A DNA stretch of 64,000 nucleotides, from positions 930,001 through 994,000 of the forward strand of contig NC_007777.1 in NCBI RefSeq assembly GCF_000013345.1, in the 5' to 3' direction. Source of the stretch: Frankia casuarinae (GTDB lineage Bacteria; Actinomycetota; Actinomycetes; Frankiales; Frankiaceae). A model generated the notes under the pieces. That model made no database searches, had not been told where the DNA came from, and saw nothing but the letters and a program-made list of their open reading frames with translations. The translations under genes and the position numbers were made by a program. Below, piece by piece: positions 8,168 to 16,124 of this stretch (within the stretch, counting starts at the first letter, position 1; every line of letters begins with the position of its first letter).

Positions 8168-9142
8168 GTGCCGGGTGTGCCTCATGCCGCGGCGTTGCTC
8201 GGTGAGGGTTCCGAGGTGCTCGGTTTCGATGACGAGGTCTCCCCGGACCACGATTTCGGCCCTCGTGTGCAGTTGTTCGTCCCGCCGGGCTTTGACACCG
8301 AGCCGGTCAACGTCACGCTGGAGAGGCTGCCGGCTCGGTTCGAGGGTTTCCCGGTCATCTATCCGGACAGCGACCGACATGACGGCCGGCCGCACCACCA
8401 GGTGGAGGTGACGACCACGCGAGCGTTCTTCGTCGATCGACTCGGTGTCGACCCCGCCGACGGGATGGGTCTGGCGGACTGGCTGTTGGCGCCGACGCAG
8501 ATCCTGGCGAGTCTCACGGGCGGCGTGGTTCTGCATGACCCGCTCGCTCTTCTTACCGCGCGGCGCCGGGCGCTGGCCTGGTATCCCGATGATGTCTGGC
8601 GCTATGTCCTGGCGGCCGGCTGGCTGCGGGTCAGCCAGGAGGAGCCGTTCGTCGGCCGCGCCGGCGGCCGGGACGACGATCTTGGCTCGCGCGTGCTTGC
8701 GGCCCGGGTGGCCCGTGACCTTGCCCGGATCGGGTTTCTGCTCGAATGCCGGTGGGCCCCGTACAACAAGTGGCTGATGACCGCGTTCGCGCAGCTGGCC
8801 CTCGGCGGCCAGGTCGGTCGGTACCTTCACCGTGCGCTGCGCGCGATGCGGTGGCGGGAGCGTGAGGCGGCGCTGTGTGCCGCGGCCAGTCACCTCGCCG
8901 ACGTCACGAACCGGCTGGGTCTGGCTGAGCCTGTCGACCCTGCGCCGCGCCGCTTTCACACCCGGGACATCCAGATACTCGGCGCTGACCGCCTCACCCG
9001 TGCGTTGACCGATGCGATCAGCGATCCGCAGCTGCGAGCCCTCCTCACCGGTTTCGGACATCGACCTGACGGCCTACTCGGCCATCTCCCGGGCGCGTCG
9101 GGCCGCCTGGCGGCGTGGCTTATGACGGTCCACGCCGAATGA
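8168..9142 (+). CDS. DUF4037 domain protein, probably 5'-truncated
   Basis: From about 8138 the frame encodes a protein matching the DUF4037 family: H-A-A-A-L-L-G-x-G-S-E-V-L-G-F-D-D-E-x-S-x-D-H-D-F-G-P-R, the nucleotidyltransferase-like G-S-(D/E) signature, near the start, then a long helical C-terminal half with W-x-x-Y-N-K-W. The usual N-terminal helix of the family is missing: upstream of 8138 the frame runs straight into the tmRNA flank repeat. GTG 8168 is the first plausible start in conserved sequence; GTG 8177 or ATG 8015 (inside the repeat) are alternatives, and no good ribosome binding site is seen. It is either a gene with a replaced 5' end or a pseudogene. The function is unknown. 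Confidence 0.65.
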   Translation: MPGVPHAAALLGEGSEVLGFDDEVSPDHDFGPRVQLFVPPGFDTEPVNVTLERLPARFEGFPVIYPDSDRHDGRPHHQVEVTTTRAFFVDRLGVDPADGMGLADWLLAPTQILASLTGGVVLHDPLALLTARRRALAWYPDDVWRYVLAAGWLRVSQEEPFVGRAGGRDDDLGSRVLAARVARDLARIGFLLECRWAPYNKWLMTAFAQLALGGQVGRYLHRALRAMRWREREAALCAAASHLADVTNRLGLAEPVDPAPRRFHTRDIQILGADRLTRALTDAISDPQLRALLTGFGHRPDGLLGHLPGASGRLAAWLMTVHAE

Positions 9143-9170
9143 GCCGGCGGACGGACCGAAAGACGGGTAG

Positions 9171-9188
9171 CGTATCTCATCGGATACG
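9171..9188. promoter_or_regulatory. Palindromic operator upstream of XRE antitoxin gene
   Basis: CGTATC-N6-GATACG is a perfect inverted repeat 53 bp upstream of the XRE gene start. It is a likely autoregulatory binding site for the HTH antitoxin, placed where the promoter of the two-gene unit should be. Confidence 0.55.
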
Positions 9189-9241
9189 TTTGGTGTCGTG
9201 ATGGAGAGGACCGTAGCGGAGGGGGTCGCAGTGGAGGGGGC

Positions 9242-9751
9242 ATGGCGGATTCGCTGACAGGCCGACTGATCGAATCCGCGCGGCTGGAGGCGGGCCTGTC
9301 CGGGGCTGAGCTCGCGCGGCGGGCGGGCACGTCACGGCCGACGTTGGCGGCCTATGAGCACGGGGTGAAGTCACCGACGTTGGAGACCGCGACGCGTCTG
9401 CTGGCGGCGGCGGGCTTCCGGCTCGACGCGGTGCCGGTGCCCTCGTTCGAGGTCGTGGTGGACGGGCGGGGGCGACCGTTCACCGTGCCGGATCGGCTGC
9501 CTCGGCTCCCGATACGGCAGGCGTTGGCACGGGTGCGCCTGCCTGTCCATCTGAACTGGTCCAACCCCGACCGGACCTACGACCTCGCCGACCGCCGACA
9601 GCGCCACAGGCTGTACGAGATCGTCCTGCGAGAGGGGACGGCGGATGACATCCTCGCCTACGTCGACGGGGCACTGCTCGCCGACGCCTGGCCGGAGCTC
9701 GTCCTTCCCGCCCCGATCCGGCGCGCCTGGGAACGGGTTGCCTTCAGATGA
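9242..9751 (+). CDS. XRE-family HTH antitoxin-like protein
   Basis: A 169-residue protein with an N-terminal helix-turn-helix (about 5-58): L-x-x-S-G-A-E-L-A-R-R-A-G-T-S-R-P-T-L-A-x-Y-E-x-G-x-x-x-P-x-L-x-T. The rest is a helical region rich in Arg, Leu and Asp. The start ATG 9242 follows a strong GTGGAGGGGG. It overlaps the next gene by four bases (ATGA), the layout of a toxin-antitoxin operon with the DNA-binding antitoxin first. The second gene is an AbiEii/AbiGii-type nucleotidyltransferase, so this protein probably neutralises and represses that unit. The upstream inverted repeat fits autoregulation. Confidence 0.8.
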   Translation: MADSLTGRLIESARLEAGLSGAELARRAGTSRPTLAAYEHGVKSPTLETATRLLAAAGFRLDAVPVPSFEVVVDGRGRPFTVPDRLPRLPIRQALARVRLPVHLNWSNPDRTYDLADRRQRHRLYEIVLREGTADDILAYVDGALLADAWPELVLPAPIRRAWERVAFR

Positions 9752-10377
9752 TCACATCGTTGCAGCGGGCGGTTGCGCGGATCTTCTTCGGGCTGCCCGA
9801 GAGCGCGGGCTTCGCGGTCGCGGGCGGCGCCGCGCTCATCGTGCGTGATCTCGTCGACCGCGAAACCCGCGACGTCGATCTGTTCACCGCCCTCCCGCCC
9901 ACGGCATCGATCCCCGACACGGCGGCGGCGTTCGAACGCGCAGCGGCTTCGCAGGGCTGGGCCGTTCGGCGGGTCCAGCTCACGGACAGCTTCGCCAGAC
10001 TTGTCGTCGAGACAGATGGTGAGGTATTGATCGTGGATCTTGGCGTCGACAGCCCGCCGGACGAACCACCCACCCTCACCGAACTCGGCCCGACACTCAG
10101 CGCCCACGACCTGGCGGCCCGCAAGACCCTCGCTCTGTTCGGCCGAGCCGAGGCGCGTGATTTCACCGACGTGTACGACCTGGTGAACGTCTTCGCCAAG
10201 GAGGAGCTCGTCCACCTCGCCCAGGCCCAGGATGGCGGCTTCGACCTGCGGGTGTTCGCCGACATGATCGGAACCATCGGCCGGTTCACCGACGACGACC
10301 TGGGGCTGCCCGGCCCGGCCGCCGACCGGCTACGCCACTTCTTCTCCGCCTGGCGTCAGGAAATCACCGGCGGCTGA
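9748..10377 (+). CDS. AbiEii/AbiGii-type nucleotidyltransferase toxin
   Basis: A 209-residue protein of the nucleotidyltransferase superfamily. It has A-V-A-G-G-A-A-L-I-V-R, the G-G-x-A-L substrate-loop motif, then T-R-D-V-D-L-F, which supplies the paired Asp residues of the active site, and a third acidic strand V-L-I-V-D-L-G-V-D. The central A-x-x-K-x-L-A-L-F-G-R-A-E-x-R-D-F-x-D-V-Y-D-L motif is typical of AbiEii toxins. Such enzymes transfer nucleotides to target molecules such as tRNA and can abort phage infection. Translation is coupled to the preceding antitoxin gene. All expected active-site acids are present, so it should be active. Confidence 0.85.
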   Translation: MITSLQRAVARIFFGLPESAGFAVAGGAALIVRDLVDRETRDVDLFTALPPTASIPDTAAAFERAAASQGWAVRRVQLTDSFARLVVETDGEVLIVDLGVDSPPDEPPTLTELGPTLSAHDLAARKTLALFGRAEARDFTDVYDLVNVFAKEELVHLAQAQDGGFDLRVFADMIGTIGRFTDDDLGLPGPAADRLRHFFSAWRQEITGG

Positions 10378-11789
10378 GTGACGACCGGTCCCCATCCGGA
10401 TTCCAGCTCGACCGTGCCCATGATCGCGGTCACCAGACGGACCGCGGTGTCCGGACCCACCAGAGCCACGGAACACATGTTCGGCTCGGTGGATGATGTT
10501 GTCGGTCGGAGACTCACTGGGCATCGTCCCTGGTCAGGAGCCGCTTGGCGACTGGGCGGACAGTGATTTCGGGACCCTGCACCAAGATTGAACGGTGGCG
10601 GGGTCAAACGGTCGTAGCGACGGCCCTCGCCCAGCGTGGACGTGACCTCCTCATCGAAGCCCTCGTAGTCGTGGATGGCCCATTCCTCGGCCGCCTCGCC
10701 GTGCCGCCGGGCTGGTGAGGTCGCCAGGATGCGGGCAACGGCGCCCTCCAGGTCTTCGACATCATGGTCGGCGGCGATCCAGCGGCCGTGTAGCTCGCCG
10801 TTGGTGTAGTCGGCGAGGCTGGCCACGTAGACGCGGGGTCCGTCACCATGGGCGTCGTCCCCGTCAGCTTGCTCAGCCAGGGGCACGATCTCGCCGTCCC
10901 GCCAGAGGCCTGGTTGCGCCGGCTGGTAGCCGCCGTCTCCGACGACGGGGCACAGCGGTCCGCCGTCCTGGTGCGTCCAGGTGGACTCGTCAAGTCCGAC
11001 CGAGTGTTCGATGATCTGCTCTTCGCACTCCGGGCAGGCGTAGCCGACCCGTTCGCACCGGTCGTCCTGCTCGTGTCGTTCGAGCTGGACAAGAGCGTCT
11101 TCGTAGCGTCGGTACTCCCGGAGGATGGCCTGCCACCGCTGGTCGAGGGCTTCACCGTCCTCCGTCTCCCAGACGTACCGAAAGCCCTGCTCGTCCTGGG
11201 AGATGATCGTGCCGCCGCCGGTGCCGTGGTCGACGATCAGGCCGAACCAGCCCAGCTCCTCGGCGCGGCCGATCTCCTCGTCCGGCGGTTCGCCGAACAG
11301 TTCGTTCAGTCGGTCTGGATGCAGGAAATGATCTTTCCTGGACGTCTCGTCGGCTTCGGCCAGTTCGGGGGCGACGGCGATCCCGCCGAGCATCCGCGTG
11401 CGCTCCCGCGTGGCCTCGATGCGGTCAAGGAGAGCGGCGTGCTCGGCCCAGCCGCTCACCGGACCCTTGTCGGGCCTGGCCTGGCAGTAGGTTCGCAGCG
11501 CTTCGACCCACGAGGCGACTTCCGGCGTCTGGGATTCGAGGTCTTCGTACAGCTCGTGGTAGACGGTGTCCTCGATAATGTTGCCGGTGCTGGCCAGGCT
11601 GTAGAGGGCGCTGACCTGACCACCGTGCAGCTGTCCGGCGATGTAGCGCGCGGTGCGGTCGTCGATGGGCCGCTCCTCCTGGGCGGCGGCCTCGATGCCT
11701 CGGTTGATCAGGCGCTCGTCGTGCGACTGCTCGGCGGGTGGGACGTCTCCCTGGTTGATGATCCTTTCGTGTGATGGTGCGTGTTCCAT
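10356..11789 (-). CDS. ArdA-type antirestriction protein, C-terminally replaced
   Basis: A 477-residue frame. Residues 318-378 match the first domain of actinobacterial ArdA (R-V-Y-V-A-S-L-A-D-Y-x-x-G-x-L-H-G-x-W-I ... E-E-W-A-I-H-D-Y-E-G-F). ArdA proteins mimic DNA and block type I restriction enzymes. Before it lies a long acidic region and a probable zinc ribbon (C-P-E-C near 258 with a later Cys in G-G-P-L-C-P), as in mobile-element proteins of Streptomyces and mycobacteria. After residue 378 (about base 10655) the usual two further ArdA domains are absent; the last 99 residues are unrelated and look like read-through. The gene is therefore probably truncated. It converges on the toxin gene with a 22-bp overlap. 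Confidence 0.7.
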   Translation of the reverse strand: MEHAPSHERIINQGDVPPAEQSHDERLINRGIEAAAQEERPIDDRTARYIAGQLHGGQVSALYSLASTGNIIEDTVYHELYEDLESQTPEVASWVEALRTYCQARPDKGPVSGWAEHAALLDRIEATRERTRMLGGIAVAPELAEADETSRKDHFLHPDRLNELFGEPPDEEIGRAEELGWFGLIVDHGTGGGTIISQDEQGFRYVWETEDGEALDQRWQAILREYRRYEDALVQLERHEQDDRCERVGYACPECEEQIIEHSVGLDESTWTHQDGGPLCPVVGDGGYQPAQPGLWRDGEIVPLAEQADGDDAHGDGPRVYVASLADYTNGELHGRWIAADHDVEDLEGAVARILATSPARRHGEAAEEWAIHDYEGFDEEVTSTLGEGRRYDRLTPPPFNLGAGSRNHCPPSRQAAPDQGRCPVSLRPTTSSTEPNMCSVALVGPDTAVRLVTAIMGTVELESGWGPVVTQPPVIS

Positions 11790-11872
11790 GGGTGTGGTTC
11801 CTGTTTAGTTGACCTTGCTGGTGCAGCAGAAAGCCCGGCCGCCACGAGGGCAGCCGGGCTTCCGCGGCCGGG

Positions 11873-12193
11873 TCAGGTTGCTGTTGGTGAGGTGCCGCCT
11901 CGTCGTACGCCCCGCTCGCGCAGCAGGACCTTCACGGAGGTCGGGCCGATCGAGAACTTCTCCGCGAGCGCTTGGGCGGTCGTGCCCGCCCGGTAGAGAT
12001 CGATCAGGGACTCGATGTCAGCGGGGGACAGCCGCTCTGTGACCTTGCGCACGGTGGGACGACGCCCGCGGCCGGTGTTGCCCGGCAAGCCGGGCTGAGG
12101 GCCTTCGTCGACCTCGTCCAGGACGGTGCAGAGGGTCCGAAGATCGCGGAGGTACCCACAAGAGGGGTTGGAGTATCTCCGGAGGAGGTCCAC
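11873..12193 (-). CDS. Small HTH protein resembling recombinase C-terminal domain
   Basis: A 106-residue protein. Its C-terminal half is a resolvase/Hin-type helix-turn-helix: L-S-P-A-D-I-x-x-L-I-x-L-Y-R-A-G-T-T-A-Q-A-L-A-E-K-F-S-I-G-x-x-S-V-K-V-L-L-R-E-R-G-V-R-R. The N-terminal half (L-R-D-L-R-T-L) is like the linker found in actinobacterial HTH-only proteins derived from serine recombinases. No catalytic recombinase domain is present. It starts inside the edge of repeat copy B and lies 84 bp upstream of the antirestriction gene on the same strand. It may be a regulator of the module or a relic of its integrase. Confidence 0.6.
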   Translation of the reverse strand: MDLLRRYSNPSCGYLRDLRTLCTVLDEVDEGPQPGLPGNTGRGRRPTVRKVTERLSPADIESLIDLYRAGTTAQALAEKFSIGPTSVKVLLRERGVRRGGTSPTAT

Positions 12194-12258
12194 AAGCTGG
12201 CCCGTCGTGGTTGCCGACCTTTGGTCGGCTTCCCGGCGGGCCGCGATGTTTTCCGGGG
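12189..12258 (+). repeat. tmRNA 3'-flank repeat, copy B
   Basis: Second copy of the block at 7958-8027, in direct orientation 4,231 bp downstream. It begins with TCCACAAGC, the last bases of the tmRNA plus three, but without the tmRNA T-arm. Weaker similarity continues to about 12380. Confidence 0.85.
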
Positions 12259-12691
12259 GGCGACCCCCCGAGCCCCCCGTCCGGCCGGCGTGGAGCTGGC
12301 CCGGGGTGGTCAGGTGGTGTAGCCGGGGCGTGGGTCTCCTGGGTGAGCCTCCGGGACCTTGCGGGCGCGATCCGGTGGCAGGGCGGTGGGATCATGGCGT
12401 CATCGGCGGTGGTGGCACGGTCTGGGAACTCCATCTGTCCGCGGCGCGCTACGTCCGGAGATCACCAAAGATTGCGATGACGTAGCGGAGCCGACTACGG
12501 AGCTGCTGACCCGCTACTGGCGGCTACGCGGCTGCCTGCCGGGCGACGATGGGAACCTGACCCCGGTCACACCGGCGACTTCATCCCGTCCTGCACCTCT
12601 GTAGCGATGCCGGTGTCCGCTTCGCCGCAGGCCACCGCCGCATCCTCGCGAGGTATACACTTGAAGTATATTCCTAGCGTACAGTGCCCTC
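12259..12691. other. Intergenic region upstream of padR
   Basis: The first 120 bp continue the diverged flank repeat, with runs such as GGGGGGCGACCCCCC that can fold. The rest holds no recognisable gene; the last 40 bp contain the padR promoter region with its inverted repeat. Confidence 0.55.
12654..12670. promoter_or_regulatory. Inverted repeat in padR promoter region
   Basis: TATAC-N7-GTATA lies 22 bp upstream of the padR start in a short AT-rich island. PadR regulators usually repress their own operon from such a site. Confidence 0.5.
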
Positions 12692-13216
12692 GTGAGTGTT
12701 CCTTTGACCCTGCTGGGGCTGTTGGAGCGGGAGCCGAGTCACGGCTATGACCTCAAGCGCGTCTACGACGAGTTCTTCGGCCGAGGCAAGCCACTGCCGT
12801 TCGGGCAGGTGTACGCCACGCTCGGCCGGTTGGCGCGCGACGGCAAGGTCATGGTCGGCGAGGCGGAGCCCGGCGACGGGCCCGACCGCAAGCGCTACGT
12901 CATCACCGAGGCAGGGGCGACGGAGTTCGAGAGCTGGCTGACCGAGCCGGTGGCGCCCGAACCCTCCCTGCGGACGGTGCTGTTCACCAAGGTCGTGCTG
13001 GCGCTGATGCTCGGCCGCGACGCCCAGCAGTACCTCGACGCGCAGCGCGCTGCCCACCTGCGGCGGATGCGCGAGCTGACCGAGCTACGGCGTACCGGCC
13101 CGCTCGTCGACGCGTTGCTCGCCGACTACGGACTGTTCCATCTGGAAGCCGATCTGCGCTGGATCGACCTGACCACGGCTCGGCTGGGCGCGATCGCCGA
13201 GGTGGTGCGCTCATGA
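12692..13216 (+). CDS. PadR family transcriptional regulator
   Basis: A 174-residue protein with the PadR winged helix at the N-terminus (L-T-L-L-G-L-L-E-R-E-P-S-H-G-Y-D-L-K-R and F-G-Q-V-Y-A-T-L-G-R-L-x-R-D-G) followed by the helical dimerisation half. It starts with GTG 12692 and overlaps the ABC ATPase gene by four bases (ATGA). The three-gene order PadR, ATPase, FtsX-like permease is a common actinobacterial unit in which the regulator senses a toxic compound and derepresses its exporter. An inverted repeat upstream is a likely operator. Confidence 0.92.
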   Translation: MSVPLTLLGLLEREPSHGYDLKRVYDEFFGRGKPLPFGQVYATLGRLARDGKVMVGEAEPGDGPDRKRYVITEAGATEFESWLTEPVAPEPSLRTVLFTKVVLALMLGRDAQQYLDAQRAAHLRRMRELTELRRTGPLVDALLADYGLFHLEADLRWIDLTTARLGAIAEVVRS

Positions 13217-13899
13217 CCGTCCTGATCGAGGCCCGCGATCTCGCGCTCACTTTCGGTGAGACCCCTGCCCTGCGTGGCGCCAGCCTGACCGTCGATGCCG
13301 GCGAGGTGCTCGCCATCATGGGCCCGAGCGGTTCCGGCAAGTCCACCTTGCTGCACTGTCTGGCCGGCATCCTCACCCCCGACTCGGGGGAGGTGCACTT
13401 CAACGGCCGACGAATCGACACCATGAACGAGGCCCGGCGCAGCGAACTGCGCCGGCGTACCTTCGGCTTCGTCTTCCAGTTTGGTCAGCTCGTCCCCGAG
13501 CTGACCGCCGAGGAGAACGTCGCTCTGCCATTGCTGTTCGGCGGCACCAGCCGGGCAGGAGCACTCGCCCAGGCCCGGCCCTGGTTCGCCCGGCTCGGCC
13601 TGGACGGCATGCAGCGGCGCCGTTCCGGCGAACTGTCGGGAGGCCAGGCGCAGCGCATCGCGCTCGCCCGTGGCCTGGTCGCCCGGCCCCAGGTGCTCTT
13701 CGCCGACGAGCCGACCGGCGCACTCGACTCGCTCACCGGCGAACAGGTGATGGAACTGTTGGTGGGTACGGCCCGCGAGCAGGGCACGACCGTCATCCTG
13801 GTCACCCACGAGCCCCGGGTCGCCGCCTACGCCGACCGGGAGGCCGTCGTCCGGGACGGCAGGGCCAGCACATTCGCGGCCGAACGGATCGCCCCGTGA
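13213..13899 (+). CDS. ABC transporter ATP-binding protein (MacB/LolD type)
   Basis: A 228-residue ATPase with Walker A G-P-S-G-S-G-K-S-T (about 35-43), a Q-loop near 88, the ABC signature L-S-G-G-Q-A-Q-R, and Walker B V-L-F-A-D-E-P-T followed by the H-loop V-T-H-E. The G-A-L-D-S motif after Walker B is that of the LolD/MacB group, which pairs with FtsX-like permeases. It overlaps both neighbours by four bases. It should power the following permease. All catalytic residues are present. Confidence 0.95.
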   Translation: MTVLIEARDLALTFGETPALRGASLTVDAGEVLAIMGPSGSGKSTLLHCLAGILTPDSGEVHFNGRRIDTMNEARRSELRRRTFGFVFQFGQLVPELTAEENVALPLLFGGTSRAGALAQARPWFARLGLDGMQRRRSGELSGGQAQRIALARGLVARPQVLFADEPTGALDSLTGEQVMELLVGTAREQGTTVILVTHEPRVAAYADREAVVRDGRASTFAAERIAP

Positions 13900-16124
13900 T
13901 CCCCTTCGCGTTCCGCCTCGCCGTCAGTGGCGGCCGCCACGCCCTCGCCCGGCTTGTGATGATCATCGCTGCCGTCGCCATCGGCGTGGGGCTGCTGCTG
14001 TCCACGCTCGCCAGCCTGGGCGCCGTCGACCGGTCGAACGCCCGGCAACTCTGGTACAACACCGGCGCTGCCAGCCGGACCGAGACGGCCTCGGTGGACC
14101 CTCTGTGGTGGCGGGCCCACCGCGACTTCTACGACGGCAGGTCGCTCATCGAGGTGGACGTCGCAGCCACCGGACCGACCTCACCCGTCCCGCCGGGTCT
14201 GCGCAGGCTTCCGGCCCCCGGCGAGTACTACGCCTCGCCGGCGCTTGCCACGCTGCTGCGCGAGACCCCGGCGGCCCAGCTGGGCGACCGCATCCCGGGC
14301 CGGATGGTCGGCAGGATCGGTAACGCCGCGCTTGCCTCTCCGGACTCGCTGGTGGCGGTCATCGGCCGCGCCCCGGCCGAGGTCAAGGCCGCGCCCGGGG
14401 CACGAGCGGTCACCACCATCGCCGGCACGCTGCCGCCCGCCTGCGACGATGCATGTCTCGGCGAGGGCGTGCGCGGTGACGCCATGACCCTCATCCTCTC
14501 GGTGGTGGCCGCCGCGCTGATCTTCCCGGTTCTGATCTTCGTCGGGACTGCGACCCGCCTGTCCGCCGCGACGCGGGAGCAGCGGTACGCCGCGATGCGA
14601 CTTGTCGGCGCCACTCCCGGGCAGATCTCGTTGATCGCAGCGGTCGAGTCCGCACTGGCAGCCGCCGCTGGCACAGCCGCCGGCTTCGGCCTCTACCTCG
14701 CGCTGCGCCCGGTACTCGCCACCGTGCCGTTCACCGGCAGCCGCTTCTTCGCCGAGGATCTGACTCTCACCGCGTCCCAGACTCTGGGGGTCGCCCTGGG
14801 TGTCCCGGTGGCAGCGGCGATCGCGGCTCGTATCGCGCTGCGCCGGGTCATCATCTCCCCGCTGGGCGTGACCCGCCGGGTGACCCCACGTCCGCCCCGG
14901 GCCTGGCGGCCGGTCCCGTTGCTGGCCGGTCTCGGGGAACTTGCCTTCTTCGTCGATCGCCGCCCGGCGACCACCAACGGTCAGACAGCGGCCTACCTCG
15001 GCGGCTTCCTGCTGGTGATGCTGGGCCTGGTGGTCGGGGGGCCGTGGCTCACCATGGCCGCCGCCCGGGTAGTCGCACGGCGTACCAGCCGTCCGGCGAC
15101 TCTGATCGCGGCGCGCCGGCTCGCGGACGACCCGAAGGCTGGTTTCCGTTCGGTCAGCGGACTGGTCCTGGCCCTGTTCGTCACCACGGCGACGGTCAGT
15201 GTCATCGGAACCATCAACCACAACCGCGGGGTGCTCAGCGGTGATCCGCAGACCCGGGTCGCGGTAGTGGACGGTGCGCAGCCCGGTGACCCGCCGATGA
15301 CAGGCGCCGTGCCGGACCGGCTCCTCGCGGACATCCGGGCAGTCCCGGGCTTCCGGGGCCTCGGCATCGTCCACGCCAACCCCCACAGGATCGGAATGGA
15401 CCCGGCGGATCCCCGGCCATGGGCGCCCGGCCTGGTGGTCTGCACCGACCTGGTGCAAATCCCGGTCATCGGCCGCTGCCCACCCGGGGTGGGCGTCGCG
15501 GCCGTCCCGCTCTTCACGTTCCTCGACGTCCAGTCGAACAACGTCAAGCAGTGGCCCTCCGCCGCGATCTCCCGGGAGCAGGCCGCCACGCTGCCCGTAC
15601 AGATGCTCTACGTGACCACCGACGGGTCGACGGCGGCCATGGAGCAGACCCGGACCCTGCTGACCAGGACCTACCCGAACTACATGGCCCGGACGGTCAA
15701 CGACTGGGGCTCCCACCAGCAACAGGAGTTGGCCAGCTGGCGCCAGCTGGCCAACGTGGTGCTGCTGACCACCCTGCCGATCGCGGGCGCCAGCCTCGCC
15801 GTCAGCATCGTCGCGGGCCTGTCCGAACGCAGGCGCCCCTTCGCGATCCTGCGGCTCACCGGCGCGCCCCTACGGCTGTTGCAACGAGTCATCGGCCTGG
15901 AAAGCGCGCTGCCGCTGCTGGCAGGAGCCGCCCTCGCGATCGGGACAGGCTTCGCGGCGGCGGCCATGTTCCTGAAATCCCAGATGAAATACGATCTGAT
16001 CTTGCCAGGCGAGGCGTACTACACGCTCGTCGTCCTCGGTCTGGCCGCGGCGCTGGGAATCATCACCTCGACCCTTCCACTGCTCAGGCGGATCACAGGC
16101 TCGGAGACCGCGCGTAACAGCTGA
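13896..16124 (+). CDS. FtsX-like ABC transporter permease
   Basis: A 742-residue membrane protein of the type with two FtsX-like modules. An N-terminal transmembrane helix (about 22-45) and an extracytoplasmic part are followed by three helices (about 198-320) bearing R-L-S-A-A-T-R-E-Q-R-Y-A-A-M-R-L-V-G-A-T. A second module follows at about 360-742, with helices near 368-390 and 420-440, a large outer domain, and three final helices with R-R-R-P-F-A-I-L-R-L-T-G-A. Such permeases export peptides, lipids or antibiotics, or act as sensors for antimicrobial peptides. The substrate is unknown. It is the last gene of the padR unit. Confidence 0.92.
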   Translation: MIPFAFRLAVSGGRHALARLVMIIAAVAIGVGLLLSTLASLGAVDRSNARQLWYNTGAASRTETASVDPLWWRAHRDFYDGRSLIEVDVAATGPTSPVPPGLRRLPAPGEYYASPALATLLRETPAAQLGDRIPGRMVGRIGNAALASPDSLVAVIGRAPAEVKAAPGARAVTTIAGTLPPACDDACLGEGVRGDAMTLILSVVAAALIFPVLIFVGTATRLSAATREQRYAAMRLVGATPGQISLIAAVESALAAAAGTAAGFGLYLALRPVLATVPFTGSRFFAEDLTLTASQTLGVALGVPVAAAIAARIALRRVIISPLGVTRRVTPRPPRAWRPVPLLAGLGELAFFVDRRPATTNGQTAAYLGGFLLVMLGLVVGGPWLTMAAARVVARRTSRPATLIAARRLADDPKAGFRSVSGLVLALFVTTATVSVIGTINHNRGVLSGDPQTRVAVVDGAQPGDPPMTGAVPDRLLADIRAVPGFRGLGIVHANPHRIGMDPADPRPWAPGLVVCTDLVQIPVIGRCPPGVGVAAVPLFTFLDVQSNNVKQWPSAAISREQAATLPVQMLYVTTDGSTAAMEQTRTLLTRTYPNYMARTVNDWGSHQQQELASWRQLANVVLLTTLPIAGASLAVSIVAGLSERRRPFAILRLTGAPLRLLQRVIGLESALPLLAGAALAIGTGFAAAAMFLKSQMKYDLILPGEAYYTLVVLGLAAALGIITSTLPLLRRITGSETARNS

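Larger units (their letters stand above)
7958..12258. mobile_element. Accessory module bracketed by tmRNA 3'-flank repeats
   Basis: The interval between the two repeats holds a 5'-truncated DUF4037 gene, an XRE/nucleotidyltransferase toxin-antitoxin pair, a truncated ArdA-type antirestriction gene and a small HTH protein resembling the end of a recombinase. tmRNA genes are classic integration sites, and antirestriction and toxin-antitoxin genes are typical island cargo. No intact integrase is present, and copy B does not repeat the T-arm of the tmRNA, so a site-specific insertion is not proven. A decayed island or a local rearrangement is the best reading. Confidence 0.5.
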
